A stretch of DNA of 64,000 nt from contig NZ_PJZH01000008.1 in the NCBI RefSeq assembly GCF_002858715.1, positions 62,001-126,000 on the forward strand, read 5' to 3'. The notes beneath the pieces were generated by a model. That model was not told where the DNA came from. It ran no database searches and saw only the letters and a list, made by a program, of their open reading frames with translations. This document shows positions 9,562 through 17,971 of the stretch, one piece after another. Made by a program: the position numbers and the translations under genes. The DNA comes from Chimaeribacter coloradensis. Lineage in GTDB: Bacteria; Pseudomonadota; Gammaproteobacteria; Enterobacterales; Enterobacteriaceae. Position 1 is the stretch's first letter. The number at the start of each line of letters is the position of its first letter.

Positions 9562-10760
9562 GTACCCACGAAAACAGACTGCCGCTGGAAGGTATCCGGG
9601 TCATTGAGTTTGTGCATATGGTGATGGGGCCAACCTGCGGCCTGTTGCTGGCTGACCTCGGCGCTGAGGTGATTAAGGTCGAACCCGCGCCCGCCGGGGA
9701 CAACACCCGCCGCCTGACCGGCTCTGGTGCCGGTTACTGGATGACTTACAACCGCAATAAGAAAAGCTTTGCCGTGGACATTAAATCGCCGGAGGGGCTG
9801 GAGGCGGTGAAAAAGCTTATCGCCACCGCCGACGTGTTTACAGAAAATTTCCGGCCGGGGGCCATGGCGAAACTGGGCCTCGGCTATGAGGACGTGAAAG
9901 CCATTAAACCCGGCATCATCTACAGCTCGATGAAAGGGTTCCTGCCGGGGCCGTACGAAAACCGCACCGCACTGGATGAGGTGGTGCAGATGATGACCGG
10001 CCTGGCCTACATGACCGGGCCGGAGGGGCGGCCGCTGCGCGCCGGTGCGTCGGTCAATGATGTGATGGGCGGGATGTTCAGCGCCGTGACCATCCTGGCG
10101 GCGCTGTTACAGCGCGGGCAGAGCGGCAAGGGGCAGTTTGTGCAGACCGGGCTGTTTGAAAACTCCGCCTTCCTGGTTGCCCAGCATATGATGCAGAAAG
10201 CGGTGACCGGCAAGTCGGCCGCGCCGATGCCGAGCCGCCTCTCCGCCTGGGCGGTCTATGACGTGTTCACCACGCAAGAGAATGAGCAGATCTTTATGGG
10301 CGTGGTGAGTGATACCCAGTGGAAAGTCTTCTGCGAGGCGTTCGGTATGCAGGACTTCGCCAACGACCCTGCCCTGCTGACCAATACCCAGCGCGTCCAT
10401 GCCCGCGACCGTATCCTGCCGGCGATCCGCCGCCATATCCTGTCGATGAGCAAAGAGGAGGTGATGGCGTTGTGTGAGCGCTGCGGCCTGCCGTTCTCGC
10501 CGATCCGCCGCCCTGATGACCTGTTTGACGACGTGCATCTCAATGCGTCCGGCGGTATGACGGCAGTGACGCTGCCGTCGGGTGAACAGGTCAGCATCCC
10601 GATGCTGCCGTTTGAGATGGATGGCCGGCGCTTCGGGGCGCGTTTGGATGTGCCGTCCGTCGGGCGCGACAACCACGCCATCCTGTCGGCGCTGGGGTAC
10701 TCCCCGGAAGCGATCCGCCACCTGGAAGAGCAGGGCGTGGCCCACACTGCCACCCCATAA
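9558..10760 (+). CDS. CaiB/BaiF family (class III) CoA-transferase
   Basis: This class III CoA-transferase (400 aa) moves CoA between carboxylic acids, probably activating the acid that the neighbouring lyase then cleaves. The N terminus shows the family pattern LEGIRVIEFVHMVMGPTCG and LADLGAEVIKVEP. The catalytic Asp, usually in a loop with an NxxYDxxF-like or ALDEVVQ-type context, is probably in TALDEVVQMMTGL (about residue 140). The start overlaps the lyase stop by 4 bp and has a GGAG ribosome site. The order lyase, CoA-transferase, MFS transporter, IclR regulator implies a small catabolic operon for an imported branched hydroxy-acid. The exact acid is not known. Confidence 0.9.
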   Translation: MSTHENRLPLEGIRVIEFVHMVMGPTCGLLLADLGAEVIKVEPAPAGDNTRRLTGSGAGYWMTYNRNKKSFAVDIKSPEGLEAVKKLIATADVFTENFRPGAMAKLGLGYEDVKAIKPGIIYSSMKGFLPGPYENRTALDEVVQMMTGLAYMTGPEGRPLRAGASVNDVMGGMFSAVTILAALLQRGQSGKGQFVQTGLFENSAFLVAQHMMQKAVTGKSAAPMPSRLSAWAVYDVFTTQENEQIFMGVVSDTQWKVFCEAFGMQDFANDPALLTNTQRVHARDRILPAIRRHILSMSKEEVMALCERCGLPFSPIRRPDDLFDDVHLNASGGMTAVTLPSGEQVSIPMLPFEMDGRRFGARLDVPSVGRDNHAILSALGYSPEAIRHLEEQGVAHTATP

Positions 10761-10821
10761 TAATAAGCCTGCCCCGCAGGCATACCGGTCTTTCCCCTGT
10801 CCCTACCGATTGAGGCACCGT

Positions 10822-12165
10822 ATGTCAGTGACTTCGCACCCTGCTGAGGAGAACCGGGGCGGCATTGCGCCGCTCACGGCAGAAGAGAACCGCCTGTTAA
10901 TGAAAGCGGCCTGGCGGCTCATCCCGCTGCTTGGCCTGGCCTATTTCTTTAACTACCTGGACCGGACCAGCGTGGGCTACGCCGCCCTGCAAATGAGCGC
11001 ACAGCTTGGGCTGAGCGCCGCCCAGTTTGGTTTGGGTGCGGGCATTATGTTTGTTGGCTATTGCCTGTGCGAGGTGCCGAGTAACCTCGCCATGTACCGG
11101 TACGGCGCGCGGCTCTGGCTTGCCCGTATCATGATCACCTGGGGGCTGGTGGCGGCCGCCATGGCGCTGGTGACCGGCCCCTGGAGTTTTTATACGCTCC
11201 GTTTCCTGCTGGGGGTGGCCGAGGCGGGCTTTTTCCCCGGCGTGATCTTCTTTCTCAGCGTCTGGTTCCCGGTACAGTTCCGCACCCGCGTGCTGGCCTG
11301 GTTTACGGTGGCGACGCCGGTCTCCTTTTTGATCGGCGGGCCGCTCTCCACCAGCCTGCTGCAACTCCACGGCGTGCTGGGGATGGATGGCTGGCAGTGG
11401 ATGTTCATTATTGAAGGGCTGCCGGCCTGTTTGCTGGGGCTGCTGACGCTGCGCTATCTGGCGAACCGGCCTGAAGAGGCCGCCTGGCTGACGCCCGCGG
11501 AGAAGAAGACTTTTACCCGGCTTCTGGCGGCTGAACAGACAGGCCGGGGTAAAAATGAGCACTTCCGTGCCGCGCTCCGGGACGTGCGCGTCTGGCTCCT
11601 CAGCGGCATCACTTTCAGCTTTACGCTGGGCACCTACGGCATCGGGATCTGGCTGCCGCAGATGATTAAAGCGCAGGGGATTGAAACCAGCCTGATTGGC
11701 TGGCTGGCCGCGATCCCCTACTTCTTCTCCACGCTGGGGCTGATTTACTGGGCGAAGCTGGTGGATAAATCGGGGCGCGCCGTGCTCCACCTGATCGGCG
11801 CGCTGGTGCTGGCCGCCGCGGCGCTGATCATCTCGCTCTATATTGAAAGCCTGCTGCCGGCAATGGTGGGGATCACCGTCGCCCTGGTGGGCACCATCTC
11901 CGCCAAAACCATCTTTTACACCTTGCCCGGCAAGTTTTTACGCGGGCAGGCCGCGGCGGGCGGCATCGCGCTGATCAACTCCATCGGTGCCTTTGGCGGG
12001 TTCGCCGGGCCGTTCATCATGGGGATGGCCAAAGAGGCCACCCACTCCTTCAGCACCGGGATGATGCTGATGGGGTGCGTCATTATCTTCGCGGCGTTTC
12101 TGGCACTCCTGTTGCTGTTTTACCTGGACGATAAACCCCGGCCGGCGGCCACAAACCCGGTATAA
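10822..12165 (+). CDS. MFS transporter, anion:cation symporter (ACS) type
   Basis: This twelve-helix major facilitator of the ACS subgroup imports organic anions such as carboxylates and sugar acids. The N-terminal signature region RLIPLLGLAYFFNYLDRTSVGYA, with the conserved NYLDR motif, and the loop GVAEAGFFPGVIFFLS are diagnostic. The frame is open far upstream into the CoA-transferase gene, but the ATG at 10822 is preceded by GAGG and gives a normal 447-aa protein. It is the likely uptake component for the substrate of the lyase/CoA-transferase pair. A hairpin terminator follows at about 12239. Confidence 0.92.
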   Translation: MSVTSHPAEENRGGIAPLTAEENRLLMKAAWRLIPLLGLAYFFNYLDRTSVGYAALQMSAQLGLSAAQFGLGAGIMFVGYCLCEVPSNLAMYRYGARLWLARIMITWGLVAAAMALVTGPWSFYTLRFLLGVAEAGFFPGVIFFLSVWFPVQFRTRVLAWFTVATPVSFLIGGPLSTSLLQLHGVLGMDGWQWMFIIEGLPACLLGLLTLRYLANRPEEAAWLTPAEKKTFTRLLAAEQTGRGKNEHFRAALRDVRVWLLSGITFSFTLGTYGIGIWLPQMIKAQGIETSLIGWLAAIPYFFSTLGLIYWAKLVDKSGRAVLHLIGALVLAAAALIISLYIESLLPAMVGITVALVGTISAKTIFYTLPGKFLRGQAAAGGIALINSIGAFGGFAGPFIMGMAKEATHSFSTGMMLMGCVIIFAAFLALLLLFYLDDKPRPAATNPV

Positions 12166-12238
12166 CCCCCACTTATTGCACAGAACCGCGCGGCACCCTT
12201 GAAGTTCCATACTATGTTCATTAACTTATGGGCACTTT

Positions 12239-12258
12239 GCCCCGGTAACGGGGCTTTT
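12239..12258 (+). terminator. Rho-independent terminator after the lyase/CoA-transferase/MFS operon
   Basis: The stem GCCCCG / CGGGGC with a GTAA loop is followed by TTTT. It separates the operon from the IclR regulator gene, whose start codon is 19 bases further on. Confidence 0.8.
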
Positions 12259-12276
12259 ACTGCGCCGGAGTCGTTT

Positions 12277-13053
12277 ATGACCGCAAAGGGTGATGCCTCT
12301 TCATCAGAAAAAAAACCGGGCGTAAAAGCGCCGGGAGAAGGGGGCGCGGCCGCCGTGGACAGGGCATTTGCCATTATGTCCGCCTTTGACAAAGACGCGC
12401 CTTTCCTGACGCTGGCGGAGATCGCCAGAAGAACCGGCTTCTATAAAAGCACCATCCTGCGCCTGCTCAGCTCACTGGAGAAGGCAGGGTTTGTCAGGAA
12501 GTCCCTTGACGGGCGCTACAGCGTCGGGCCTGAGCCGTTGCGGCTGTCATCGCTCTATCAGTCCTCGTTCAGATTGCGGGATGTCCTGCTGCCCCATCTG
12601 GAACACCTGTCCAAAATCAGCGGTGAGACCTCCTCGTTCTATATCTATGACCAGGCGTGGCGCGTGATCCTCTACCGCGTCGAGCCGAGCCGCGCGGTGC
12701 GCGTCTCGATCCGCGAGGGGGATCGTTTTCCGCTGCAATATGGGGCCTCCGGCAAGGTGCTGAGCGCCTTTACCCATCCGGAAAACCCCCTTTTTGACGA
12801 TGTGCGGGCGCAAGGCTGGGCGGAATCCTTTGGGGAGCGTGACCCGGAGACCTCGTCGGTGTCTGTGCCTGTGTTCGGCATCGACGGCGTGTTGCAGGGG
12901 GCGTTAACCCTGTCCGGCCCGCGGGAGAGGTTCACCCATAAAGAGATGCAAAAAATGCTCGGTGCGCTTTTCCAGAGCGCTATCCATGCCACGCAAGAGC
13001 TGGGCGGCGATTTTTCACGGCTGACGGAGGCGCGCCAGAAGCTCGAAGGGTAG
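12277..13053 (+). CDS. IclR-family transcriptional regulator
   Basis: This is a regulator of 258 aa with an N-terminal winged helix (about residues 22-80, VDRAFAIMSAFDKDAPFLTLAEIARRTGFYKSTILR region) and a C-terminal IclR effector domain containing VRVSIREGDRFPLQYGASGK and the later SVSVPVFGIDGVLQGALTLSG stretch. The ATG at 12277 has GGAG six bases upstream, and this is preferred to an in-frame ATG 26 codons earlier that would lie across the terminator. Its place behind the lyase/CoA-transferase/MFS operon suggests that it controls that operon in response to its substrate, as is common for IclR proteins. Confidence 0.9.
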   Translation: MTAKGDASSSEKKPGVKAPGEGGAAAVDRAFAIMSAFDKDAPFLTLAEIARRTGFYKSTILRLLSSLEKAGFVRKSLDGRYSVGPEPLRLSSLYQSSFRLRDVLLPHLEHLSKISGETSSFYIYDQAWRVILYRVEPSRAVRVSIREGDRFPLQYGASGKVLSAFTHPENPLFDDVRAQGWAESFGERDPETSSVSVPVFGIDGVLQGALTLSGPRERFTHKEMQKMLGALFQSAIHATQELGGDFSRLTEARQKLEG

Positions 13054-13457
13054 TCTCCCCTATCCTGTAAGAGGCAGACCTGCCCCCCATGCCCGCCGGA
13101 ACCCGGCGGGCTTTTTAATGGGCGAAATGCCCTCCCCTCTTATCCCCCGGGATATTTCCCGCTGCGCCTGCCCCGGCCCCGCCTGGCGGCTTCCCATTCA
13201 GCGCCAGTGTCAGGCACGACCGCCAAAGCCCAGGCTTTTCAAAACGATACATTCCCTGATAAGTAAAGGGGCTTGTTTTGACGAATGCGTAACAAAAAAA
13301 CCCTTTAAAACCAACTGTTTTAACAATTGTTAACTTTTTATTGACTTGAAGAACGGCCGATCTTTATCATCCCCGCGCGTTGTATACAAAGATGAATACA
13401 ACCGTGGCAATAAACATGATGTTGATTTTGCAGATGATAATTTTATAGGGAAACTTT
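13054..13457 (+). promoter_or_regulatory. Upstream region of the PQQ dehydrogenase with candidate operator
   Basis: After the terminator this gap is first GC-rich, then strongly AT-rich from about 13290. At 13380-13389 there is a perfect palindrome TTGTATACAA, followed 6 bases later by a matching half site (ATACAAC). Such sites are typical of dimeric repressors, possibly of the GntR/FCD type, two of which are encoded in the window, but no direct link is shown. The dehydrogenase ATG is preceded by an AGGGAAA ribosome site. I see no convincing gene in this gap. Confidence 0.5.
13091..13116 (+). terminator. Rho-independent terminator after iclR-type gene
   Basis: A 9-bp GC stem (GCCCGCCGG / CCGGCGGGC) is followed by TTTTT, 38 bases after the regulator stop codon. 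Confidence 0.88.
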
Positions 13458-15839
13458 ATGGCTACCGGTAAACCGGGAAGACTGGCAAGAGTATGGACAG
13501 GGGCCGCGGGCATCGTCACCGCCCTGGCGGGCCTCTATTTTATTGCAGGGGGGGCCTGGCTGGCCTGGCTGGGCGGAAGCGGGTATTTCGTGATCGGCGG
13601 GCTGCTGCTGCTGGCGAGTGGGGTGCTGATCTTCCGGCGCCGGCTGGGGGGCGCAATCCTGTTCGGCATTACACTGATCTTCACCACTGTCTGGGCGTTG
13701 TGGGATGTCGGCCTGCAATTCTGGCCGCTATTCTCACGCCTGTTCGCGCTGGCCGCAGGCAGCGTGCTTATTGCGTTCACCGTGCCGCTGTTGACCCGCG
13801 ACCGTAAAGCCCGGGCCTGGGCAAAAGGCGTGGGCACTGTGCTGGCGGTTGGGGTGGTGGCAGCGTTTGCCGGTGCGTTCCAGCCCCATGGCATCATCCG
13901 CAACAGTGATGTGGCGGCGACAGCGCCCGTGGTCAAAAAAGGCAATCCGGCGACGGAAAACACCCACTGGGGCGCGTGGTCGGGCGATAACCACGGTTCG
14001 CGTTTCTCCTCCCTCAGCGACATTACCCCGGATAACGTCAAAGACCTGAAAGTGGCCTGGACGGCCCATACCGGCGAGCCGGTCATCCCAGGGCATGGGG
14101 ACGCCGCCGACCAGAATACGCCGCTCCAGATCGGCGATGACCTGTTCGTCTGTACCGCCTATACCTCGCTGATCGCCTATGACATCGATTCCGGCAAAGA
14201 GAAGTGGCGCTACACCGCAGGCCGCGGCAACTCGACCTACCAGCGCTGCCGCGGCATCGCCTATTTTGATGCAACGGCGGCGAAAGAGGTGACCGGCAAG
14301 CCGGGCGCGCTGGAGACCTCCGTCAGCCCGCAGCGCCTCTTCTTCCCGACCGGGGACGGCCGCCTGGTGGCGATTGATGCGCATACCGGCAAGCCCGCCG
14401 CCAACTTCGGCAATAACGGGATTGTTGACCTGAAAGGCGGGATGGGGGAAGTGAAACCGGGCTATTACCAGCAGTCCTCTGCGCCGCTGGTGGCCGGTAA
14501 TCTGGTGATCGTCGGCGGCCGCGTGGTAGATAACTTTGAAGTCAGCGAACCGCCGGGCGTGGTACGCGCCTATAACGCCGTGACCGGCGAGCTGGTGTGG
14601 GCCTGGGACCCGGGTAACCCGGCCGTGACCCGCGAGCCGCTCTCTGACAAAGGCTATACCCGCGGCACGCCGAACGTCTGGGTGGCGATGTCTTATGACG
14701 CCAAACTCGGGCTGGTCTATCTGCCGACCGGGAACGCCACGCCTGACTTTTATGCGGGCGAGCGCACCGCAATGGACGACAAATATGGCTCGTCTGTGGT
14801 GGCGCTGAACGTGGCCGACGGCCGCCCGGCCTGGTCATTCCAGACGGTGCACCACGACCTCTGGGACTTCGACGCCACCGGCCAGCCGCTGCTTTATGAC
14901 ATCCCGAATGATGACGGTTCCGTTACCCCGGCGCTGGCAGAAGTCTCCAAGACCGGGATGATCTACCTGCTTGACCGCCGCACCGGCAAGCCGATCGCCG
15001 ATATTGAAGAGCGCCCGGTGCCGCAGGGCAACGCCAAAGGCGAACGCTACTCGCCGACCCAGCCCTATTCAACCGGGATGCCGGGGATCGGCAATGACGT
15101 CCTGAAAGAGTCGGACATGTGGGGCGCGACGCCGTTTGACCAGCTGATGTGCCGCATCCGTTTCAAATCCAGCCGCTATGACGGCGTCTTCACCCCACCG
15201 GGGCTGGATACTGCCATCCAATACCCCGGCTCGCTGGGCGGGATGAACTGGGGCGGCGTCTCGGTTGACCCGACCACCAACCTGATGTTCGTGAACGACC
15301 TGCGTCTGGGGCTGTACCACTACCTGGTGCCGGCGAAAGATATTCCGCCGGGGCTGGGCAGCAGCGAAGAGATGGGCATCGTGGTGCAGAAAGGGCTGCC
15401 TTATGGCTCGATGCGCCAGCGCTTTATGTCGCCGCTGGGTGTGCCGTGCCAGGCACCGCCGTTCGGCACGCTGTCCGCCGTTGACCTTAAAACCCACAAG
15501 CTGGTCTGGCAGGTGCCGGTCGGCACCGTGCAGGATACCGGCCCGTTAGGCATCAGCGTCGGCCTGCAAATGCCGATCGGTATGCCGACCCTCGGGCCGT
15601 CGCTGGCGACCCAATCCGGGCTGGTGTTCTTTGCCGGTACGCAGGATTTCTACCTGCGTGCTTACAATAGCCGCACCGGTGAAGAGATCTGGAAGTCCCG
15701 CCTGCCGGTAGGCACCCAGAGCGGGCCAATCACCTATCGCTCGAAGAAAACCGGCAAACAGTATGTGGTGATCTTTGCCGGCGGTTCACCGCACTCCCCA
15801 AAAACCGGGGATGATGTGATCGCCTACAGCTTGCCGTAA
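13458..15839 (+). CDS. Membrane-bound PQQ-dependent dehydrogenase, glucose/quinate/shikimate family
   Basis: This quinoprotein oxidises a sugar or cyclitol in the periplasm and passes electrons to ubiquinone. The 793-aa length and layout match the Gcd/QuiA family: five membrane helices in about residues 10-145, then an eight-bladed PQQ propeller beginning near GNPATENTHWGAWSGD. The catalytic-region motif HHDLWDFD lies near residue 465, where E. coli Gcd has its key Asp, and propeller tryptophan-docking repeats are visible. It differs enough from E. coli Gcd in the C-terminal third that quinate/shikimate, glucose or another polyol are all possible. It stands alone with its own promoter region; no pqq biosynthesis genes are in the window. 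Confidence 0.9.
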   Translation: MATGKPGRLARVWTGAAGIVTALAGLYFIAGGAWLAWLGGSGYFVIGGLLLLASGVLIFRRRLGGAILFGITLIFTTVWALWDVGLQFWPLFSRLFALAAGSVLIAFTVPLLTRDRKARAWAKGVGTVLAVGVVAAFAGAFQPHGIIRNSDVAATAPVVKKGNPATENTHWGAWSGDNHGSRFSSLSDITPDNVKDLKVAWTAHTGEPVIPGHGDAADQNTPLQIGDDLFVCTAYTSLIAYDIDSGKEKWRYTAGRGNSTYQRCRGIAYFDATAAKEVTGKPGALETSVSPQRLFFPTGDGRLVAIDAHTGKPAANFGNNGIVDLKGGMGEVKPGYYQQSSAPLVAGNLVIVGGRVVDNFEVSEPPGVVRAYNAVTGELVWAWDPGNPAVTREPLSDKGYTRGTPNVWVAMSYDAKLGLVYLPTGNATPDFYAGERTAMDDKYGSSVVALNVADGRPAWSFQTVHHDLWDFDATGQPLLYDIPNDDGSVTPALAEVSKTGMIYLLDRRTGKPIADIEERPVPQGNAKGERYSPTQPYSTGMPGIGNDVLKESDMWGATPFDQLMCRIRFKSSRYDGVFTPPGLDTAIQYPGSLGGMNWGGVSVDPTTNLMFVNDLRLGLYHYLVPAKDIPPGLGSSEEMGIVVQKGLPYGSMRQRFMSPLGVPCQAPPFGTLSAVDLKTHKLVWQVPVGTVQDTGPLGISVGLQMPIGMPTLGPSLATQSGLVFFAGTQDFYLRAYNSRTGEEIWKSRLPVGTQSGPITYRSKKTGKQYVVIFAGGSPHSPKTGDDVIAYSLP

Positions 15840-15863
15840 GCGGCATTACGATCGTGATGAACC

Positions 15864-15890
15864 TGGCCTGGGCGTCTTAAGCCCAGGCCA
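15864..15890 (+). terminator. Strong hairpin after the PQQ dehydrogenase
   Basis: A perfect 10-bp stem (TGGCCTGGGC / GCCCAGGCCA, 7-nt loop) lies 24 bases after the stop codon. There is no T-run, so it may act as an RNA 3' end stabiliser or a weak terminator. Confidence 0.5.
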
Positions 15891-16619
15891 ATACGCCCGG
15901 CTTTTCTCCCCCCCCCCGCATTCCTACACCGCATAAGAATCATCGCCACGCGTGGCTGGCTCTGGCGGTATCGCTACCGCCCGGCAGCGGGCCATGCCTG
16001 CCTTTTCTCTCTGTTAATTTTTTACCGCCCGCCACGCCGCAACAACGGAACGAGCCGGTTATTAGTTACAACTTTCTATACAGATGTACACTTAACTGTT
16101 GCCTGCATGCCGGGAGAAATGTCTCGTGATGAGAGGGATTCTGGAAGCGCCCTGGAAGGTAAATAAGAGGTGTGAATTCATGGTTCATACTTCCTATGTC
16201 ATAGTTCATACGTATTAAGTCATGGTTATTACGTAATAATTCATACTTAATAAGTATTTAATAGTTATACTTCAATGGCTTATTTTAACATGGCGAGCGG
16301 TTGGGCGTGACGATAGCTTATCTTCATCTTGATGCTGATCAAGAAGCCAGGTGTAGCCGGCACTTTGCACCGGCATCTTTATCACTCTCTTTGTGATTGA
16401 CCAATCGATAGCGCTGGTCGCCGGGGGTCGTGAAGAGGAGAGCGTGCAGGGGCTATTCCGCCCGGTGGATGTTGACTGCATCCGCCAGCTGGGTGCGAGG
16501 CTGAACGGTTATGCGGAAACCCTGATCATCCTTCCCCCAGCGGAGAAATGACGGGTAGCGGTAGAGGAGATCACGGACGTTATCAGGCGCGTTCTATAAC
16601 AGCAGGCACGGCCGCATAC
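15891..16619. other. Gene-poor region before the par locus
   Basis: Apart from repeat cluster 1 this stretch holds no gene I can defend. It contains a poly-C run near 15907, an inverted repeat GGCGGTATCGCTACCGCC near 15963, and a short open frame at 16357-16551 on the + strand (about 64 codons without an early ATG; GTG at 16393) that matches no family I know and may be a gene remnant. Confidence 0.4.
16170..16280. repeat. Centromere-like repeat cluster 1 (par-distal)
   Basis: Copies of a TTCATAC-type element, partly overlapping and in both orientations, fill this AT-rich stretch (TTCATACTTCC, TTCATACGTATTAAGTCATG, TTATTACGTAATAATTCATAC, AATAAGTATT). The same words recur at 16620-16800, 17725-17915 and 22705-22810. 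They probably are binding sites for the ribbon-helix-helix partner of ParA. Confidence 0.7.
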
Positions 16620-16803
16620 TTCATGGATGTGAAGTATGAATTCATACTTCACATTGCGTAATTATAAAAAGCTATTTACCCGTATGAAGCGTGACACCAT
16701 AAGTATTACATCATAGTTATGACATCACACTTATTTCATCGTACGTATGAAGTATTACATCATACTTATGGCATCATACGTATGATGTGTTACGTAATAA
16801 GTC
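16620..16803. repeat. Centromere-like repeat cluster 2 (parS/parC candidate)
   Basis: A dense array lies immediately downstream of the RHH gene. It includes a perfect 24-bp palindrome at 16629-16652 (half: GTGAAGTATGAA) and a 27-bp direct repeat with two mismatches (16701-16727 and 16750-16776, core AAGTATTACATCATA). Further TATGAAGT and ATACGTATGA elements follow up to the stop of the RHH gene. The spacing of the direct copies is 49 bp. This is the best candidate for the partition centromere. Confidence 0.75.
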
Positions 16804-17058
16804 TCAGGAATCAAGGTATTGCTCAGTCGCCAGCCGAATTAACGCGCTGACGCTTTTCGGCTCACGCCCGGCGCGTTTGTTCTCCAGCGCCACATCTTCC
16901 AGCTTGATCAGCAGGGACTTGGGCAGGGAGATGGTGGTGCGGGTCACCACATCCTCTTCTTTCTTCTCTTCGCCGTAGGGGCGGTCGGCAAGTTTCCGGG
17001 CCAGCGCATCGGCATCGGAGGCGGAGACCGTCTGGCGGACAGGTTTTTTCAGGGCCAT
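16804..17058 (-). CDS. Ribbon-helix-helix centromere-binding partner of ParA
   Basis: This small basic protein (84 aa) has an unstructured polar N-terminal half and a C-terminal ribbon-helix-helix fold: strand VTRTTISLP followed by helices KSLLIKLEDVALENKR and SVSALIRLATEQYL. That layout, a flexible arm that could stimulate the ATPase plus an RHH DNA-binding domain, is the ParG/StbB-type partner of type Ib ParA proteins. Its ATG overlaps the ParA stop (TGATG), so the two are co-translated. The many AT-rich repeats on both sides of the operon are the presumed binding sites for partition and autorepression. Sequence identity to known partners cannot be judged here. Confidence 0.8.
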   Translation of the reverse strand: MALKKPVRQTVSASDADALARKLADRPYGEEKKEEDVVTRTTISLPKSLLIKLEDVALENKRAGREPKSVSALIRLATEQYLDS

Positions 17059-17693
17059 CAGAATATCTCCTCGATCAGGGCCAGCACTTCGCCTTTGGCT
17101 TGTTCATTAGGGGCCTCCAGAACGGACTTCCCTTCAGACATCACATCCCGGTAGACCTTGCGGTAACAGGCGACTGATTGCAGCGGGATGATGCCTTCAA
17201 ACTCCGCGACGAAATCCAGGAACTCTTTGCGCTCGTTGCCACGCAACAGCGGGTTGGTGGTCGCCATGCTCTGGTAGCAGTAAGCCTTCAGCTCCGGGTT
17301 CAGGTCACGCATGCTTTCCAGCTGCTGCTGCAATTCAACCAGGGTGTCCAGATCCAGCTGAGAACACTGATGGGGGGCGATAATCTGGTGCGCCACGGTG
17401 CCGCCGGTGATCAGCTCCCGGCTGTTACGCCCGGCCACATCCACAATCACGTGGCTGTATTTCTGGTCGAGGCTTTTGAGCGTCTGGGAAATGTTATCGC
17501 GCTTCTCAATCAGCGTGATGGCCGGCGTCAGGCCGGCGTTTTCCCGCTCGGCATACCAGCGCGAGGCAGAGCGCTGGACGTCCGCGTCCACCAGGCACAC
17601 ATCTTCACCGCGCATCGCCAGGCCCACCGCCAGGTTGATGGCCGTGGTGGTTTTGGCGGCCCCACCTTTATTGCATCCGATAATCGTGATCAT
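17058..17693 (-). CDS. parA: ParA-family partition ATPase (type Ib)
   Basis: This 211-aa P-loop ATPase has the deviant Walker A motif GCNKGGAAKTTT near the N terminus (residues 6-17), including the signature first lysine, the Walker A' CLVDADVQRSAS, and Walker B HVIVDVAGR. It lacks the N-terminal HTH of type Ia ParA, so autoregulation should depend on the small RHH protein encoded next, with which it overlaps. Its task is to move and position plasmid copies over the nucleoid. Family members also include ParA-like chromosomal proteins, but the overlapping RHH gene and flanking repeats favour a plasmid partition system. Confidence 0.9.
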   Translation of the reverse strand: MITIIGCNKGGAAKTTTAINLAVGLAMRGEDVCLVDADVQRSASRWYAERENAGLTPAITLIEKRDNISQTLKSLDQKYSHVIVDVAGRNSRELITGGTVAHQIIAPHQCSQLDLDTLVELQQQLESMRDLNPELKAYCYQSMATTNPLLRGNERKEFLDFVAEFEGIIPLQSVACYRKVYRDVMSEGKSVLEAPNEQAKGEVLALIEEIF

Positions 17694-17971
17694 CGCTGTC
17701 TCTCATGGTTTGCATAATGGCATCAATATGACTTCATACGTAATAGGTGTCAACTAACACTTAACAAGTAATACTTATGAAGTGTGAGTTATGTTTTATA
17801 ACTTAATTCTTTATTTTATAAGGATAAAGAGGAAGGGAATGCTACGGTGTGTGGAGAGGTTCAACGTTTTTCATCATACATAATAAGTATTACTTCTCAG
17901 GTAATACTTATTATTGTGATCTCTCCGGCAGGAAACGGCCCGCTTCTCTGCCGGTTTTCAGGCCGGGCCGG
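17694..17971. repeat. par promoter region and centromere-like repeat cluster 3
   Basis: Upstream of parA lie the elements ACTTCATACGTAATAG (17732-17747) and GTAATACTTATGAAGTGTGA (17770-17789), then a perfect 14-bp inverted repeat at 17880-17893 / 17901-17914 (ATAATAAGTATTAC, 7-nt spacer). These share words with clusters 1 and 2 and likely serve as operator and further centromere sites. The inverted repeat is also placed where it could end AbiE transcription, but it has no clear T-run. Confidence 0.65.

Noticed and set aside
13118-13333. 71-codon open frame after the IclR terminator
   Set aside because: It starts inside the terminator tail and has no protein-like pattern.
16357-16551. Possible small gene or gene remnant (GTG 16393, about 52 aa)
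   Set aside because: There is no clear ribosome site and no family recognised; kept only as a possible remnant in the gap note.
17880-17914. Terminator of the AbiE operon
   Set aside because: The 14-bp inverted repeat has no T-run and shares its arms with the par repeats, so a partition or operator site is the simpler reading.
16170-17915. CRISPR array
   Set aside because: The repeats are short, degenerate, in both orientations and without uniform spacers; they fit partition sites instead.
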